Positions 32,547 to 42,962 of a stretch of DNA of 64,000 nucleotides are shown here, piece by piece. This DNA comes from Streptomyces sp. WMMB303 (GTDB lineage: Bacteria; Actinomycetota; Actinomycetes; Streptomycetales; Streptomycetaceae): NCBI RefSeq assembly GCF_029351045.1, contig NZ_JARKIN010000001.1, forward strand, positions 4,824,501-4,888,500, written 5' to 3'. Position numbers and translations under genes: made by a program. How positions within the stretch are numbered: position 1 is the stretch's first letter; each line of letters begins with the position of its first letter. The notes beneath the pieces are model-generated. The model saw only the letters and a program-made list of their open reading frames with translations, did no database searches and had not been told where the DNA came from.

Positions 32547-35500
32547 ATGGCCCAGGACCCGCAGTCGCAGGCGCCCCTGCTTCGCGATGTCATCGACATC
32601 AAGGAGTCCATTTCCACCTCGGACTTCGTGCTGCAGTTGTCGGAGGCGACGACGCCGCAGGGGGCCGAGCACGCGCTGCGGGACTACGTGGTCACCGAGC
32701 GGCTGCTGGAGAACTTCGACGAGGCACTGGGCCTGATCAAGTCGGCGCTGGACGGGCACGCGTCGAAGGCGGCGTATCTGCACGGCTCGTTCGGTTCCGG
32801 TAAGTCGCACTTCATGGCGGTGCTGCACGCGCTGCTGAGCGGCAGCCCGGCGGCGCGCGGCCGGGGCGACTTCGATCCGGTGCTGACCAAGCACGAGTGG
32901 CTGGGCACGGACGGGAAGAAGTTCCTGCTGGTGCCGTACCACATGCTCGGGGCGAAGGCCATGGAGCAGCGGGTGCTCGGCGGGTACGTGAGCCACGTCA
33001 AGCGGCTGCACCCGGAGGCCCCGACGCCGCAGGTGTACCGGACCGACGCGCTGTTCGACGACATCCGGGCCATGCGGGCGCGGATGGGGGACGCGGCCGT
33101 CATCAACGGCCTCACCTCCCCGGAGGGGTCCGGCGGGGACGAGGACGACGAGTGGGGTGAGTCGTTCGCCTGGCAGCCGGCGCTGCTGGACACGGCGCTG
33201 GCCGCCGAGGAGGTGCACGAGTCGGGGCAGGCGCTGAACCTGGTGAGCCCGTCGACCCCGGCGGAGCTGCGGGCCCGGCTGGTGGAGGACGCGAGCACGT
33301 ATCTGCTGCCGGGGTTCGCCAAGAACGCCACGGAGGACGAGCACGGGTTCGTCTCGCTGGACGCGGGGCTCGGCATCGTCGCCGAGCACGCCAAGTCGCT
33401 GGGCTACGACGGGCTGATCCTCTTCCTGGACGAGCTGATCCTGTGGCTGGCCACCCTCATCCACGACCAGAAGTGGGTGGCCCGCGAGGCGGGGAAGATC
33501 ACCAACTTCGTGGAGGGTGGCGACGCGCGCCGCGCCATCCCGGTCGTCTCCTTCATAGCCCGGCAGCGGGATCTGCGGGAGCTGGTGGGTGAGGAGGTGT
33601 CGGGCGCCGCCGAGTCGTCCATCCAGGACACGCTCAATCTGGCCTCCGGCCGGTTCGACAAGATCACCCTGGAGGACCGGAACCTGCCCCAGGTCGCGCA
33701 CGCGCGGCTGCTCAAGCCGAGGAACGCCGAGGCCGGGGCGCGGATCGAGGCGCAGTTCGAGAAGACGCGCAAGGTCCGCCAGGAAGTGTGGGACACCCTG
33801 CTCGGCTCGGACCGGGGTGCGGACGGAGTGGGAGCCGACGAGGACAGCTTCCGGCTCACCTATCCCTTCTCCCCCGCGTTCATGGACACGCTCGTCCATG
33901 TGTCCTCGGCGCTGCAGCGCAACCGGACCGGTATGAAGCTGATGGGGCAGCTCCTCGCCGACCATCGCGACGAGCTGCGGCTCGGGGATCTCATTCCGGT
34001 CGGCGATCTGTATCCGCTGATCGCCGACGGCGGCGACAAGCCGTTCACCGACAGCCTGAAGGTCGTCTTCGAGGCGGCGGACAAGCTGTACAGGACCAAG
34101 CTGCGGCCGTATCTGCTCGGTACGTACAACGTGACCGAGGAGGACGTCGAGCAGTACACACACCGCGGGCCGGACAGCATCAAGGACCCGGAGCTGTGTG
34201 GGCGGATCAAGACGTTCGTCGGCGACAACAGGATCGTCGGCACCCTGCTGCTGTCGTCGCTGGCGCCCAGCGTCCCGGCGCTGGCGGACCTGACGATCCG
34301 CAGGCTCTCCGCGCTGAACTACGGCTCCGTGGTCGCGCCGATACCGGGGCGCGAGTACGGCATCCTCAAGAACAAGGTGGCCGAGTGGGCCGGCCGCTTC
34401 CCCGAGATCAAGGAGACCGGCACCGAGGCGAACCCGGGTGTGCGGCTGGAGCTCTCGGGTGTGGACGTCGACTCCGTGATCGCCAACGCCAAGGTCAACG
34501 ACAATCCCGGGAACCGGCAGGCGCTCGCCAAGCGGCTGCTGTCCGAGGATCTGGGGGTGGCGCACGGGCAGTTGGCCAGCCGGGTCGACTTCGTGTGGCG
34601 GGGTACGGAGCGGGCCGCCGAGGTGGTCTTCGGGAACGTCGCCGACGAGGACGAGCTGGCCGACCACGACCTGATGCCGCAGCAGGACGGCCTGTGGCGG
34701 ATCGTCGTCGACCTCCCCTTCGACGAGGGCGAGTTCGGCCCCCGGGACGACGTGAACCGGATGCAGCGGCTGCGCGAGCGGCAGCAGAGCGAGAGGGCCC
34801 GTACGGTCGCCTGGCTGCCGACCCATCTGTCGGCGCAGCGGTACGCGGACTTCTGCCGCCTGGTCGTCATCGACAAGGCGCTCGCGGACGAGCAGCGCTT
34901 CGAGTCCCAGTACGCGGGCCATCTGAACGCCGACAACCGTGCGCGGGCCAAGGGGCTGCTGGAGACGCAGCGCGAGTCGCTGCTGAAGAACGTGAAGGCG
35001 GCCTTCAAGCAGGCATACGGGCTCGCGGACAAGAAGGCGACCGATGTCGAACTGGGCTTCGGCGAGCACTTGCAGTCGCTGCGGGAGGTCGAGGGGCTGA
35101 CGCTGTCCTTCGGCCAGTCGCTGCGTGACGGGCTGCGCCATGTCGTGGGCAGGCTGCTGGCGGCGCAGTACCCGGACCATCCGGACCTCGACCCGGACCA
35201 CACCGGCACGCCGGTGAAGTCGGCCGACGTCCGCAAGGTCTTCACCCACGTGCGGGCGGCCGCGGAGGCGCGCGACCAGCGTACGGAGGTGCCGGCTGCC
35301 GACCGCAAGGCGATGCAGCGCATCGCGGGGCCGCTGCGGCTCGGGCAGCAGAAGGAGGCGTACTTCGAGCTGTCGCTGTACTGGGCCGACCACTTCCGGC
35401 GGCTCGCACGCGAGCGCGGCCACACCGGTGACCTGAGCCTGATCACCCTCACCGACTGGACGGACCTGCCGCAGCCGCGCGGGCTGCCCGGATATCTGGC

Positions 35501-36458
35501 CCGGCTCGTGGTCGCCGCGTTCGCCGAGATGGACGACCGGGTGTGGGTGCGCGGCGGGATGCCGCTGGACCCGGCACCGGAGATGGCGCAGCTCAAGGAG
35601 CACGACGCGCTGCGCAGCCAGCCGCTGCCCGGCGAGGAGGACTGGGAGTGCGCCCGGCAGCGGTTCGCCACGGTCTTCGGGAAGACGGCGCCGACGCTGC
35701 GGCGCGGGCGGATCGTCAACCAGTTCGCCCGCCAGATCACCGAGGAGGCCCGCACCCACCAGGAGCAGGCGGCCGATCTGGTGCGGCAACTGGAGGAGCG
35801 CTCGGCATTCCTGGAGCTGGACGACACGGACGAGAGCGGGCGGCTCGCGCTGGCCCGCCGCTGCGTCGAACTGCTGAAGACGCTGACCCAGGGCATGGGG
35901 CAGGGCGCGGCAGGAGCGAAGAAGACGGTGGAGGCACTCGCCTCCTTCGACCTGGGAGAGGTCTCCGCCGACCGCTACGGCACTTCGATCACCCAGGCGG
36001 GAGCCGTGACCCGCGCGCTGGACGCCGCGTCCTGGACCACCCTCGACCTCGCCTCGAACGAGGGGCCGGAGGGCCGGGCGCTGCTGGAGTCGCTGCGCAA
36101 CGTGGCGCGCAGCGACCAGCGGACGAGCGATCTGTGCGGCGCTCTGGAACGCACCCAGCGCGAGGTGCTCGCCCTGGTCAAGCGAAACCGGGCGGCACAG
36201 AGCCCGCAACCCGATGCCGAGCCCGCCCGGCCACCCGGCCCCGGCGACGTTCCGCTGCACACGAACAGCAGCCACCCGCCCGTCCCGGAGCAACTGTCGC
36301 CCGGGGCAGGAGGGCGTCCGGGGCAGGTGAAGCGCTCCGGCGGCAGCCGGACCACCGCCGCGCGGGCCGCGGCCGAGCTGCGGGAGGAGCTGACCGCACT
36401 GGCGGCAGCCGAGCCCGATGCCACGATCGAGGTCACCTGGCGGGTCGTCGAGTCATGA
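32547..36458 (+). CDS. pglY: BREX-2 ATPase PglY
   Basis: A 1303-residue protein, the usual PglY size. Walker A GSFGSGKS occupies residues 80-87, near the N-terminus as in BrxC/PglY proteins, and DGLILFLDELILWLA supplies Walker B. It is the large AAA-type ATPase of the BREX complex (DUF6079). ATG 32547 gives MAQDPQSQAPLLRDVIDIKESI; a purine-rich stretch precedes it. The C-terminal about 70 residues are Pro-rich linker and basic. Its stop overlaps the pglZ start (ATGA). The unit begins after the 340-bp gap and reads on through pglZ, brxD and brxHI. Confidence 0.93.
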   Translation: MAQDPQSQAPLLRDVIDIKESISTSDFVLQLSEATTPQGAEHALRDYVVTERLLENFDEALGLIKSALDGHASKAAYLHGSFGSGKSHFMAVLHALLSGSPAARGRGDFDPVLTKHEWLGTDGKKFLLVPYHMLGAKAMEQRVLGGYVSHVKRLHPEAPTPQVYRTDALFDDIRAMRARMGDAAVINGLTSPEGSGGDEDDEWGESFAWQPALLDTALAAEEVHESGQALNLVSPSTPAELRARLVEDASTYLLPGFAKNATEDEHGFVSLDAGLGIVAEHAKSLGYDGLILFLDELILWLATLIHDQKWVAREAGKITNFVEGGDARRAIPVVSFIARQRDLRELVGEEVSGAAESSIQDTLNLASGRFDKITLEDRNLPQVAHARLLKPRNAEAGARIEAQFEKTRKVRQEVWDTLLGSDRGADGVGADEDSFRLTYPFSPAFMDTLVHVSSALQRNRTGMKLMGQLLADHRDELRLGDLIPVGDLYPLIADGGDKPFTDSLKVVFEAADKLYRTKLRPYLLGTYNVTEEDVEQYTHRGPDSIKDPELCGRIKTFVGDNRIVGTLLLSSLAPSVPALADLTIRRLSALNYGSVVAPIPGREYGILKNKVAEWAGRFPEIKETGTEANPGVRLELSGVDVDSVIANAKVNDNPGNRQALAKRLLSEDLGVAHGQLASRVDFVWRGTERAAEVVFGNVADEDELADHDLMPQQDGLWRIVVDLPFDEGEFGPRDDVNRMQRLRERQQSERARTVAWLPTHLSAQRYADFCRLVVIDKALADEQRFESQYAGHLNADNRARAKGLLETQRESLLKNVKAAFKQAYGLADKKATDVELGFGEHLQSLREVEGLTLSFGQSLRDGLRHVVGRLLAAQYPDHPDLDPDHTGTPVKSADVRKVFTHVRAAAEARDQRTEVPAADRKAMQRIAGPLRLGQQKEAYFELSLYWADHFRRLARERGHTGDLSLITLTDWTDLPQPRGLPGYLARLVVAAFAEMDDRVWVRGGMPLDPAPEMAQLKEHDALRSQPLPGEEDWECARQRFATVFGKTAPTLRRGRIVNQFARQITEEARTHQEQAADLVRQLEERSAFLELDDTDESGRLALARRCVELLKTLTQGMGQGAAGAKKTVEALASFDLGEVSADRYGTSITQAGAVTRALDAASWTTLDLASNEGPEGRALLESLRNVARSDQRTSDLCGALERTQREVLALVKRNRAAQSPQPDAEPARPPGPGDVPLHTNSSHPPVPEQLSPGAGGRPGQVKRSGGSRTTAARAAAELREELTALAAAEPDATIEVTWRVVES

Positions 36459-39439
36459 GCACCCCGGTCACCGACACACCAGGAACCGCCGCGACCGCGG
36501 TCTCGGTGGCGGCGCGGCTGAACCTCGCCACCGTCACCCAGTACCTGTCCTCGCAGACCTCGCTCGCCGACGCGCTCACCGGCAACGACAAACGGCGCGC
36601 CGTGCTGCTGCGTGCTGCGCCCGAGTGGCCCGGCCCGCCGCAGCCCGCATGGGGTGAGGGCTGCACCGCCCGGATCGCCGTCGCGCTCTCCCCGCTCGCC
36701 GTCCACGAACTCGTGCTGAGCCATCTCGCCGGATCGCCCGAGGACGAGGACGGTGGCCCCGCCGTGCTGGTCGTACTGACCGATCGCGAGCAGAGCGAAC
36801 TCGACGCCTCGATCGTGGCCCGTACGCACAAGAAGCGCGTCAACACCGTCGACGGCTGGGACGTGGTGCGTGAGGCCTTCGGGGCCGAGCAGTTGGAGAC
36901 TCGTCTCAAGGACGCGAGCTGGGCCGCCGAGGCGCTGCTGGACGCCACTCCGCCCGGCGGCTGGCCCCCGCACCCGGGCAGTGTGCTGTCGCGGCGTACG
37001 GCACTGTCCGCGTTGGCGCTGCGGCGGCTGCGGCTGGGCCGGTACGACAGCGAAGCCGGCTCCGCGCATCGCGCACCGGTGAGCGACCCCCTGGACATCC
37101 ATACGCTGCTCGGCTGGTCCCTGGCCCCTGGCGGCCCTGAACGGCTGCTGGACCTGCGCGCTCCCGAACGCGACGGGCTGACGGAGTTCCTCGGTGAGGA
37201 AGGGCAGGCAGGTCCGGCCGGGCAGGCGCTGCTGGCACTGGTGGGGGCCGCGCACGGCCCGGACGCGGTGGCCTTCGGCCTGGTGTGCGGCGCCCTGTGG
37301 CTGCACGCCGACGCCGACGCCGACACCTACCGGGCACGGGGACGCGCCGAGCGCTGGTTCGGGGAGCAGCCGCCTGCGGCCGGCGAGGCGCTGGACGTGC
37401 TGGCCGGCTCGTTCGGTCGGGCTTGCGAGGAGTACGTCGGTGTGCTGCTCACGACCGCGTCCCGGGAGCAGGAGAGTGCCGCGCTGGAGGCGCGCGCGGC
37501 CCGCCGGGTCAGTGGCACCGTGCTCGACCGGGCGGCGGTTCTGGCCCGGCAGTTCGGTGCCGAGTCCGCGGCCCAGGCCAGTCCGCTGCTCTTGCAGGGG
37601 CTGGAAGCGCGGTTCGCGGCGGTCGGTCACGCGCTGGCCCACTCTGCGGGCACGGCCGAGCAGGTGGGGGCCGCCTTGGAGGTGCTGGGCAGGCACAAGC
37701 GGGCCGGGGAACCCCAGGCGCGGGTGCGCGTCCAGCGGGCGCACATGGCTCAGCGGCTGGCCCGGTGGCTCGCAGGTGGTCCCGATGCCGCCTGCCGTTC
37801 GGCTGCGGACGGCATCGCGCGCCACATCGCGGAGACCGGCTGGGTGGACCAAGCTCTCGAACACATCGAGGCCGGTGGCGATCCCGACCCCGTCCTCAAG
37901 TCCGCGTACGACAGACTCGCCCTACGGGTGCGGGAGGTGCGGCACGAGATCGACCGGGACTTCGCCCGCGCGCTCGCCACCTGGACGGCCGCGGGTACCC
38001 CGCCGGGCGCCATGCTGACAGTGGAGTCCTTCCTCGACCGGGTGGTCAAGCCGATCGTCCAGGGCGGGGAAGGGCGGCGGGTGCTGCTCGTCGTCCTGGA
38101 CGGGATGAGTGCGGCCATCGCCACCGAGCTGGGCGAGGAGATCCGCTCCTCATGGGCGGAGTTCGACCCGGTGCCGGACGGCACGCCGCACCGCCGCGCC
38201 ATGGCCGCAGCGCTGCCGACCGTGACGGCCGTCTCCCGTACATCGCTGTTCGCGGGGCGGCTGACAAAGGGGGCACAGGCGGACGAGAAGCGGCTCTTCC
38301 CGCAGCAGAAGCTGTGGGGCGGGGCTCCGGCAGCCGTCTTCCACAAGGACGATCTGCGCGCCGAGAGCGCCGGGGAGGTCTTCGGCCCGCAGCTCACCGA
38401 AGCACTGGGCGACGGCCGCACCCATGTGGCGGTCGTCCTCAACGCCATCGACGACCGGCTCGGCAAGGAGCAGAAGCTCGGGGACGGCGCCTGGCAGGTC
38501 CAGCACATCCCCGGGCTGGCGGAGTTGCTGCGTGTGGCCGCCCTGCAGGGCATGGCTGTGGTCCTGACCAGCGACCACGGGCATGTGGTGGACCGGCACG
38601 GTGCGAAGGTCGAGGCCGGAGAGCCGGAGTCGGCGCGGCATCGTGCCGCTTCCGGGACGGAGGAGCCCGCGGCTGCGGCCGAGGTCGCGCTGTCCGGGCC
38701 GCGGGTCGTCTGGCCCGAACCGGAGTCGTCCGTCGTCGCGCTGTGGGACGCCGACTCCCGCTATACCGGACTCAAGGCCGGCTACCACGGCGGAGCCTCC
38801 CTGGCGGAGGTGGCCATCCCCGTTCTGGCGTTCCTGCCGTTCGGTGCCTCGCCGCCCCGAGGGTGGCGGGAGCTGGGTGAACAGCAGCCCCTTTGGTGGA
38901 AGACCGACGAGAAAGACGCGCGGCTGCTCGGCGGCCCGCCTTCGAGCGCTGCGACGAAGGACGCGGGGCCACGCGAGAAGCAGACCTCCCGGCACAAGCC
39001 GTCGAAGACCCAGGCGGAACTGGCCGCCACCCACGACTCCTTGTTCGACGTGGCCCCGGCACCCGTGCCCGAGCCCGTCGAGCCTGCGGAGCGGCCGGAG
39101 CAGCCCGAGCCGGGCCCACCGGAAGAAGCCGTCGTGGCGGAGCTCTTCACCTCGGAGACATTCCGGAACCAGGTGGAACTCCTCGCCCGCAAGCCGCGCG
39201 AGCGCGAACTCGACAAGTTCCGCCTCGCCGTGGTCGCGCTCCTCGAGACGGGCGGCACCTTGCCAGTGACGGCGCTGGCGCAGCGGGTCGGCTTCCCCGC
39301 CACCCGCGCCGACGGCTTCGCCGCCGTGCTGCGACAGCTCCTCAACTACGACGGAGTGCAAGTGCTGGAGACCATGCCGGACGGGCGGACGCTGCGGCTG
39401 CACGGCGACGCACTGCGTGCGCAGTTCGGACTGGAGTGA
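36455..39439 (+). CDS. pglZ: BREX-2 phosphatase-fold protein PglZ
   Basis: A 994-residue protein. The alkaline-phosphatase-type core has LLVVLDGMSAA with the metal-binding D549 and LTSDHGHVVD with D707, H708 and H710; these are the PglZ family metal ligands. The N-terminal half (about 1-450) is helical and specific to BREX-2 PglZ. C-terminal about 100 residues carry a winged-helix-like part (LPVTALAQRVGFPATRADGF). In BREX systems PglZ is essential; its in vivo substrate is not settled. Translationally coupled to pglY and 40 bp before brxD. Confidence 0.93.
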   Translation: MSTPVTDTPGTAATAVSVAARLNLATVTQYLSSQTSLADALTGNDKRRAVLLRAAPEWPGPPQPAWGEGCTARIAVALSPLAVHELVLSHLAGSPEDEDGGPAVLVVLTDREQSELDASIVARTHKKRVNTVDGWDVVREAFGAEQLETRLKDASWAAEALLDATPPGGWPPHPGSVLSRRTALSALALRRLRLGRYDSEAGSAHRAPVSDPLDIHTLLGWSLAPGGPERLLDLRAPERDGLTEFLGEEGQAGPAGQALLALVGAAHGPDAVAFGLVCGALWLHADADADTYRARGRAERWFGEQPPAAGEALDVLAGSFGRACEEYVGVLLTTASREQESAALEARAARRVSGTVLDRAAVLARQFGAESAAQASPLLLQGLEARFAAVGHALAHSAGTAEQVGAALEVLGRHKRAGEPQARVRVQRAHMAQRLARWLAGGPDAACRSAADGIARHIAETGWVDQALEHIEAGGDPDPVLKSAYDRLALRVREVRHEIDRDFARALATWTAAGTPPGAMLTVESFLDRVVKPIVQGGEGRRVLLVVLDGMSAAIATELGEEIRSSWAEFDPVPDGTPHRRAMAAALPTVTAVSRTSLFAGRLTKGAQADEKRLFPQQKLWGGAPAAVFHKDDLRAESAGEVFGPQLTEALGDGRTHVAVVLNAIDDRLGKEQKLGDGAWQVQHIPGLAELLRVAALQGMAVVLTSDHGHVVDRHGAKVEAGEPESARHRAASGTEEPAAAAEVALSGPRVVWPEPESSVVALWDADSRYTGLKAGYHGGASLAEVAIPVLAFLPFGASPPRGWRELGEQQPLWWKTDEKDARLLGGPPSSAATKDAGPREKQTSRHKPSKTQAELAATHDSLFDVAPAPVPEPVEPAERPEQPEPGPPEEAVVAELFTSETFRNQVELLARKPRERELDKFRLAVVALLETGGTLPVTALAQRVGFPATRADGFAAVLRQLLNYDGVQVLETMPDGRTLRLHGDALRAQFGLE

Positions 39440-39479
39440 GGGACGCGGGGTGGTACCGGAGGAATGCGAGACTGGAAAG

Positions 39480-40802
39480 GTGACCGATCCACGTGCCTCC
39501 AGCGTCTCCGCCGTCCGGCGGCGCACCGTCATCGACGCCCTGCGGCGCGGCGCTGTACCCGACAGCGGATTGGACCTGCTCGCGACCGGCCTGGACCGGT
39601 TCGCGGACGCTCTCGAAGCCGAGTTGACCGCAGTCGCCTCCGGTGCGTCCGTGTTCAAGGCCGTCCGCGGCGAGTACGGGTCCGGTAAGACCTTCTTCAC
39701 CCGGTGGCTGGGCGAGCGCGCCAAGCGGCTCGGCTACGCGGTCGCCGAGATCCAGATCTCGGAGACCGAGACCCCGCTGCACCGGCTGGAGACTGTGTAC
39801 CGGCGGCTGACCGAACGACTCGCCACGTCGAGCTTCCCGCCGAGCGCGCTGCGGCCGGTGGTCGACGCCTGGTTCTACGCGCTCGAGGAGGACGCCCTCG
39901 CGGCCGGCGCCGACGAGGAGGAATTGACCGGAGAGGTCGAGAAGCTGCTCACCGCGCGGCTGGCCGAGGTGTCCCGACATGCGCCCTCGTTCGCGACGGC
40001 ACTGCGCGGGTACCGGACGGCACTCGTCGAGGGGGACGAGGTGACAGCGGCGGCCGTGCTGGCGTGGCTGGGCGGGCAACCACATGTGGCCGCCGCGGCG
40101 AGGCGGTCCGCCGGGGTCCGCGGCGACCTCGACCACTTCGGGGCTTTCGGCTTCCTGCAAGGGCTGCTGACAGTGCTGCGCGACTCGGGGCACCGCGGGC
40201 TGTTCGTCGTCCTGGACGAGGTGGAGACCCTGCAGCGGGTGCGGTCCGACGCCCGGGACAAAGCACTCAACGCGCTGCGGCAGCTCATCGACGAGGTGCA
40301 CTCGGGCCGGTTCCCCGGCCTGTATCTGGTGATCACCGGAACGCCCGCCTTCTACGACGGCCCGCAGGGAGTGCAGCGTCTCGCACCGCTCGCCCAGCGG
40401 CTGGCCACCGACTTCACCACCGACCCGCGCTTCGACAACCCGCGCGCGGTGCAGGTGCGGCTGCCGGGCTTCACCCAGGAATCGCTGATCACCCTCGGCA
40501 CCACGATCCGCGACCTGTACGCGGACGGGGCATCCGCGCCGGACCGGATACGGCAGCTCGCCGACGACGCGTATATCGCCGACCTCGCCGCCGCGGTGGG
40601 CGGTGCGCTCGGCGGCAAGGTGGGAGTGGCGCCGCGGCTGTTCCTGAAGAAGCTCGTCGGCGACGTCCTGGACCGGATCGACCAGTTCGCGGACTTCGAT
40701 CCCCGGCAGCACTACCGGCTGACGGTATCGGAGAGTGAACTCACCGAGGTCGAGCGCAACGTCGCAGCGGCGGCGGCTGATGACGTGGAGCTGAACGTGT
40801 GA
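39480..40802 (+). CDS. brxD: BREX-2 ATP-binding protein BrxD
   Basis: A 440-residue STAND/AAA-like ATPase. Walker A GEYGSGKTFF (K70) and Walker B GLFVVLDEVETLQ are clear; the sensor TGTPAFYDGPQGVQRL follows, and an arginine-rich C-terminal region resembles DUF2791. BrxD is a standard member of type 2 BREX. The start is GTG 39480 (MTDPRASSV); GTG 39450 with GAGGG seven bases upstream would add ten residues and is the alternative. It ends with TGA overlapping the ATG of brxHI. Probably loads or controls the helicase BrxHI; that is inference from the pairing. Confidence 0.9.
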   Translation: MTDPRASSVSAVRRRTVIDALRRGAVPDSGLDLLATGLDRFADALEAELTAVASGASVFKAVRGEYGSGKTFFTRWLGERAKRLGYAVAEIQISETETPLHRLETVYRRLTERLATSSFPPSALRPVVDAWFYALEEDALAAGADEEELTGEVEKLLTARLAEVSRHAPSFATALRGYRTALVEGDEVTAAAVLAWLGGQPHVAAAARRSAGVRGDLDHFGAFGFLQGLLTVLRDSGHRGLFVVLDEVETLQRVRSDARDKALNALRQLIDEVHSGRFPGLYLVITGTPAFYDGPQGVQRLAPLAQRLATDFTTDPRFDNPRAVQVRLPGFTQESLITLGTTIRDLYADGASAPDRIRQLADDAYIADLAAAVGGALGGKVGVAPRLFLKKLVGDVLDRIDQFADFDPRQHYRLTVSESELTEVERNVAAAAADDVELNV

Positions 40803-42925
40803 TGGCGCCCGACCCGGTCGACCGGCTCGATCCCGTCGTCCTGCACCACGTGGTCAACACACTCGGCTGGCCCGACCTGCGGCCCCTGCAGCGTGCCGCG
40901 ATCGATCCGCTCATGGACGGCGAGGACGCGATCCTCCTCGCCCCCACGGCGGGCGGCAAGACGGAGGCGGCCTGTCTGCCCGTCCTCTCCGCGATGTCCG
41001 CACAGGGCTGGTCCGGCACCTCGGTGCTCTACCTGTGTCCGCTGAAGGCGCTGCTGAACAACCTCGTCACACGCGTGCACGGGTACGCCCAGTGGCTCGG
41101 GCGCCGTGCGGAGCTGTGGCACGGCGACACCACCGAGGCGCGGCGGCAGCGCATCCGCACCGATCCCCCGGACCTCCTGCTCACCACGCCCGAGTCGCTG
41201 GAAGCGATGCTGATCGGGGTCAAGACCGATCACGCCACCGTGCTGGGACATGTCCGAGCAGTCGTCGTGGACGAGGTGCACGCCTTCGCCGACGACGACC
41301 GGGGCTGGCACCTGCTGGCCGTGCTGGAACGCCTGCAGCAGGTCACCGGGCTGCCCCTGCAGCGGATCGGCCTGTCGGCGACCGTCGGCAACCCGCAGCA
41401 ACTGCTCACCTGGCTCCAGGGCTCGGGGGCGGGGAAGCGACCCGGCCGGGTGGTCGCCCCGGCCCCCGTGCAGAGCGCCGCCTCCGACCGCCCCGCGGGC
41501 GAGGTCGAACTGGACTACGTCGGCTCCCTCGAGAACGCCGCCAAGCTCGTCGCCACGCTGCACCGGGGCGAGAAACGGCTGGTGTTCTGCGACTCCAGGA
41601 GCCAGGTGGAGCAGTTGGGCGCTGCGCTGCGCGAGCGGGAGGTGACGGTCTTCCTCTCGCACGCCTCGCTGTCGGTGCAGGAGCGCGCCAGATCCGAGCA
41701 GGCGTTCGCCGAGGCGCGGGACTGCGTCATCGTCTCCACCTCCACCCTGGAACTCGGCATCGACGTCGGCGACCTGGACCGCGTCATCCAGATCGACTCC
41801 CCCGGGACCGTCGCCTCCTTCCTACAGCGCATCGGCCGCACCGGACGCCGCCCCGGCGCCACCCGCAACTGCCTCTTCCTCGCCACCCGCAAAGACACAC
41901 TGCTGCAGGCGGCGGCCTTGCTCGTGCTCTGGTCGCGCGGCTGGGTCGAGCCGGTGACCGCTCCACCGGAGCCACGCCACCTGGTGGCTCAGCAGCTCCT
42001 CGCGCTCGTACTCCAGCAGCACAGGATCGGCGACAGCCTGTGGACGGAGCAGTGGAACGGGCTGGTGCCGTTCGACCGTTCGGCACAGCCCGTCCTGCGG
42101 CATCTGATGTCCGAGGGCTTCCTCGAACAGGACGGCGGCCTGCTGTTCATCGGCCCCGAAGCCGAGCGCCGGTTCGGCCGTCGGCACTTCATCGAGCTGA
42201 CAGCCTCCTTCACCGCTCCCCCGCAGTTCACCGTCCTCTCCGGGCGTACGGAGATCGGGCAGACGGATCCGTCCGTGCTGACGGAGGAGCGCCCGGGCCC
42301 GCGCAGGCTGCTGCTGGGCGGACGCAACTGGCAGGTCACGTTCATCGACTGGGCCCGCAAACGCGTCTTCGTCGAACCGGTCGACAGCGGCGGCGTCGCC
42401 AAGTGGTCGAGCGGCTCACTCGCGGGCCTCTCCCACCCCCTCACCCGGGCGATGCGCGACGTGCTCCTGGGCACCGACCCGCCCGTTTCCCTGACCCGGC
42501 GGGCCGATGCCTGCCTGGCCGAATGGCGCCAGGACCATGCGCCCGACCTCGTGCACCCCGGCGGGACGCTGATCACCCGAAGCGGCAGCGATGTGCGGTG
42601 GTGGACCTGGGCCGGCTACCGCGCGAACGCGACCCTCGCCGCCACCCTGCCGTCGGTCGCCGACCCTGTGCAGCGGCCCACGGACTGCTTTCTCCGGCTC
42701 CGCGAGGACCTCACGCCGGAAGGATGGCGGGCGGCCCGTGCGGCCGCCGACGACGGCGCGGCCCTGGTGCTGCCGGACGTGGACCCGCGGGCTGTGCGCG
42801 GCCTGAAATTCTCCGCCGCCCTGCCCGAACGACTCGCCGTCGCGACGGTCGCCGCCCGGCTCGCCGATTTCGACGGCGCGTCCGCGGCGCTGCGGGAGCC
42901 CGTGCGCTTCCACGTTCCCGCATAA
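40802..42925 (+). CDS. brxHI: BREX-2 Lhr-like helicase BrxHI
   Basis: A 707-residue superfamily 2 helicase. Motif I is LLAPTAGGKTEA, Ia LYLCPLKALLNN, II VVDEVHAF (DEVH), III LSATVGN, IV/V STSTLELGIDVG and VI QRIGRTGRR; these match the Lhr branch. Start is ATG 40802 (TGATG overlap with brxD) or the adjacent GTG 40799. The last about 200 residues resemble the Lhr winged-helix and beta-sheet region. It closes the BREX unit; 98 bp later the two-component genes begin. Confidence 0.92.
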   Translation: MAPDPVDRLDPVVLHHVVNTLGWPDLRPLQRAAIDPLMDGEDAILLAPTAGGKTEAACLPVLSAMSAQGWSGTSVLYLCPLKALLNNLVTRVHGYAQWLGRRAELWHGDTTEARRQRIRTDPPDLLLTTPESLEAMLIGVKTDHATVLGHVRAVVVDEVHAFADDDRGWHLLAVLERLQQVTGLPLQRIGLSATVGNPQQLLTWLQGSGAGKRPGRVVAPAPVQSAASDRPAGEVELDYVGSLENAAKLVATLHRGEKRLVFCDSRSQVEQLGAALREREVTVFLSHASLSVQERARSEQAFAEARDCVIVSTSTLELGIDVGDLDRVIQIDSPGTVASFLQRIGRTGRRPGATRNCLFLATRKDTLLQAAALLVLWSRGWVEPVTAPPEPRHLVAQQLLALVLQQHRIGDSLWTEQWNGLVPFDRSAQPVLRHLMSEGFLEQDGGLLFIGPEAERRFGRRHFIELTASFTAPPQFTVLSGRTEIGQTDPSVLTEERPGPRRLLLGGRNWQVTFIDWARKRVFVEPVDSGGVAKWSSGSLAGLSHPLTRAMRDVLLGTDPPVSLTRRADACLAEWRQDHAPDLVHPGGTLITRSGSDVRWWTWAGYRANATLAATLPSVADPVQRPTDCFLRLREDLTPEGWRAARAAADDGAALVLPDVDPRAVRGLKFSAALPERLAVATVAARLADFDGASAALREPVRFHVPA

Positions 42926-42962
42926 TCCTGGATCCGGGCGGGCGGCCGGCATCGGGCCCGCT

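Noticed and set aside
31905..36293. Long minus-strand open frame opposite pglY
   Set aside because: Overlaps the well-supported pglY gene and the oxidoreductase gene; composition is that of an antisense shadow.
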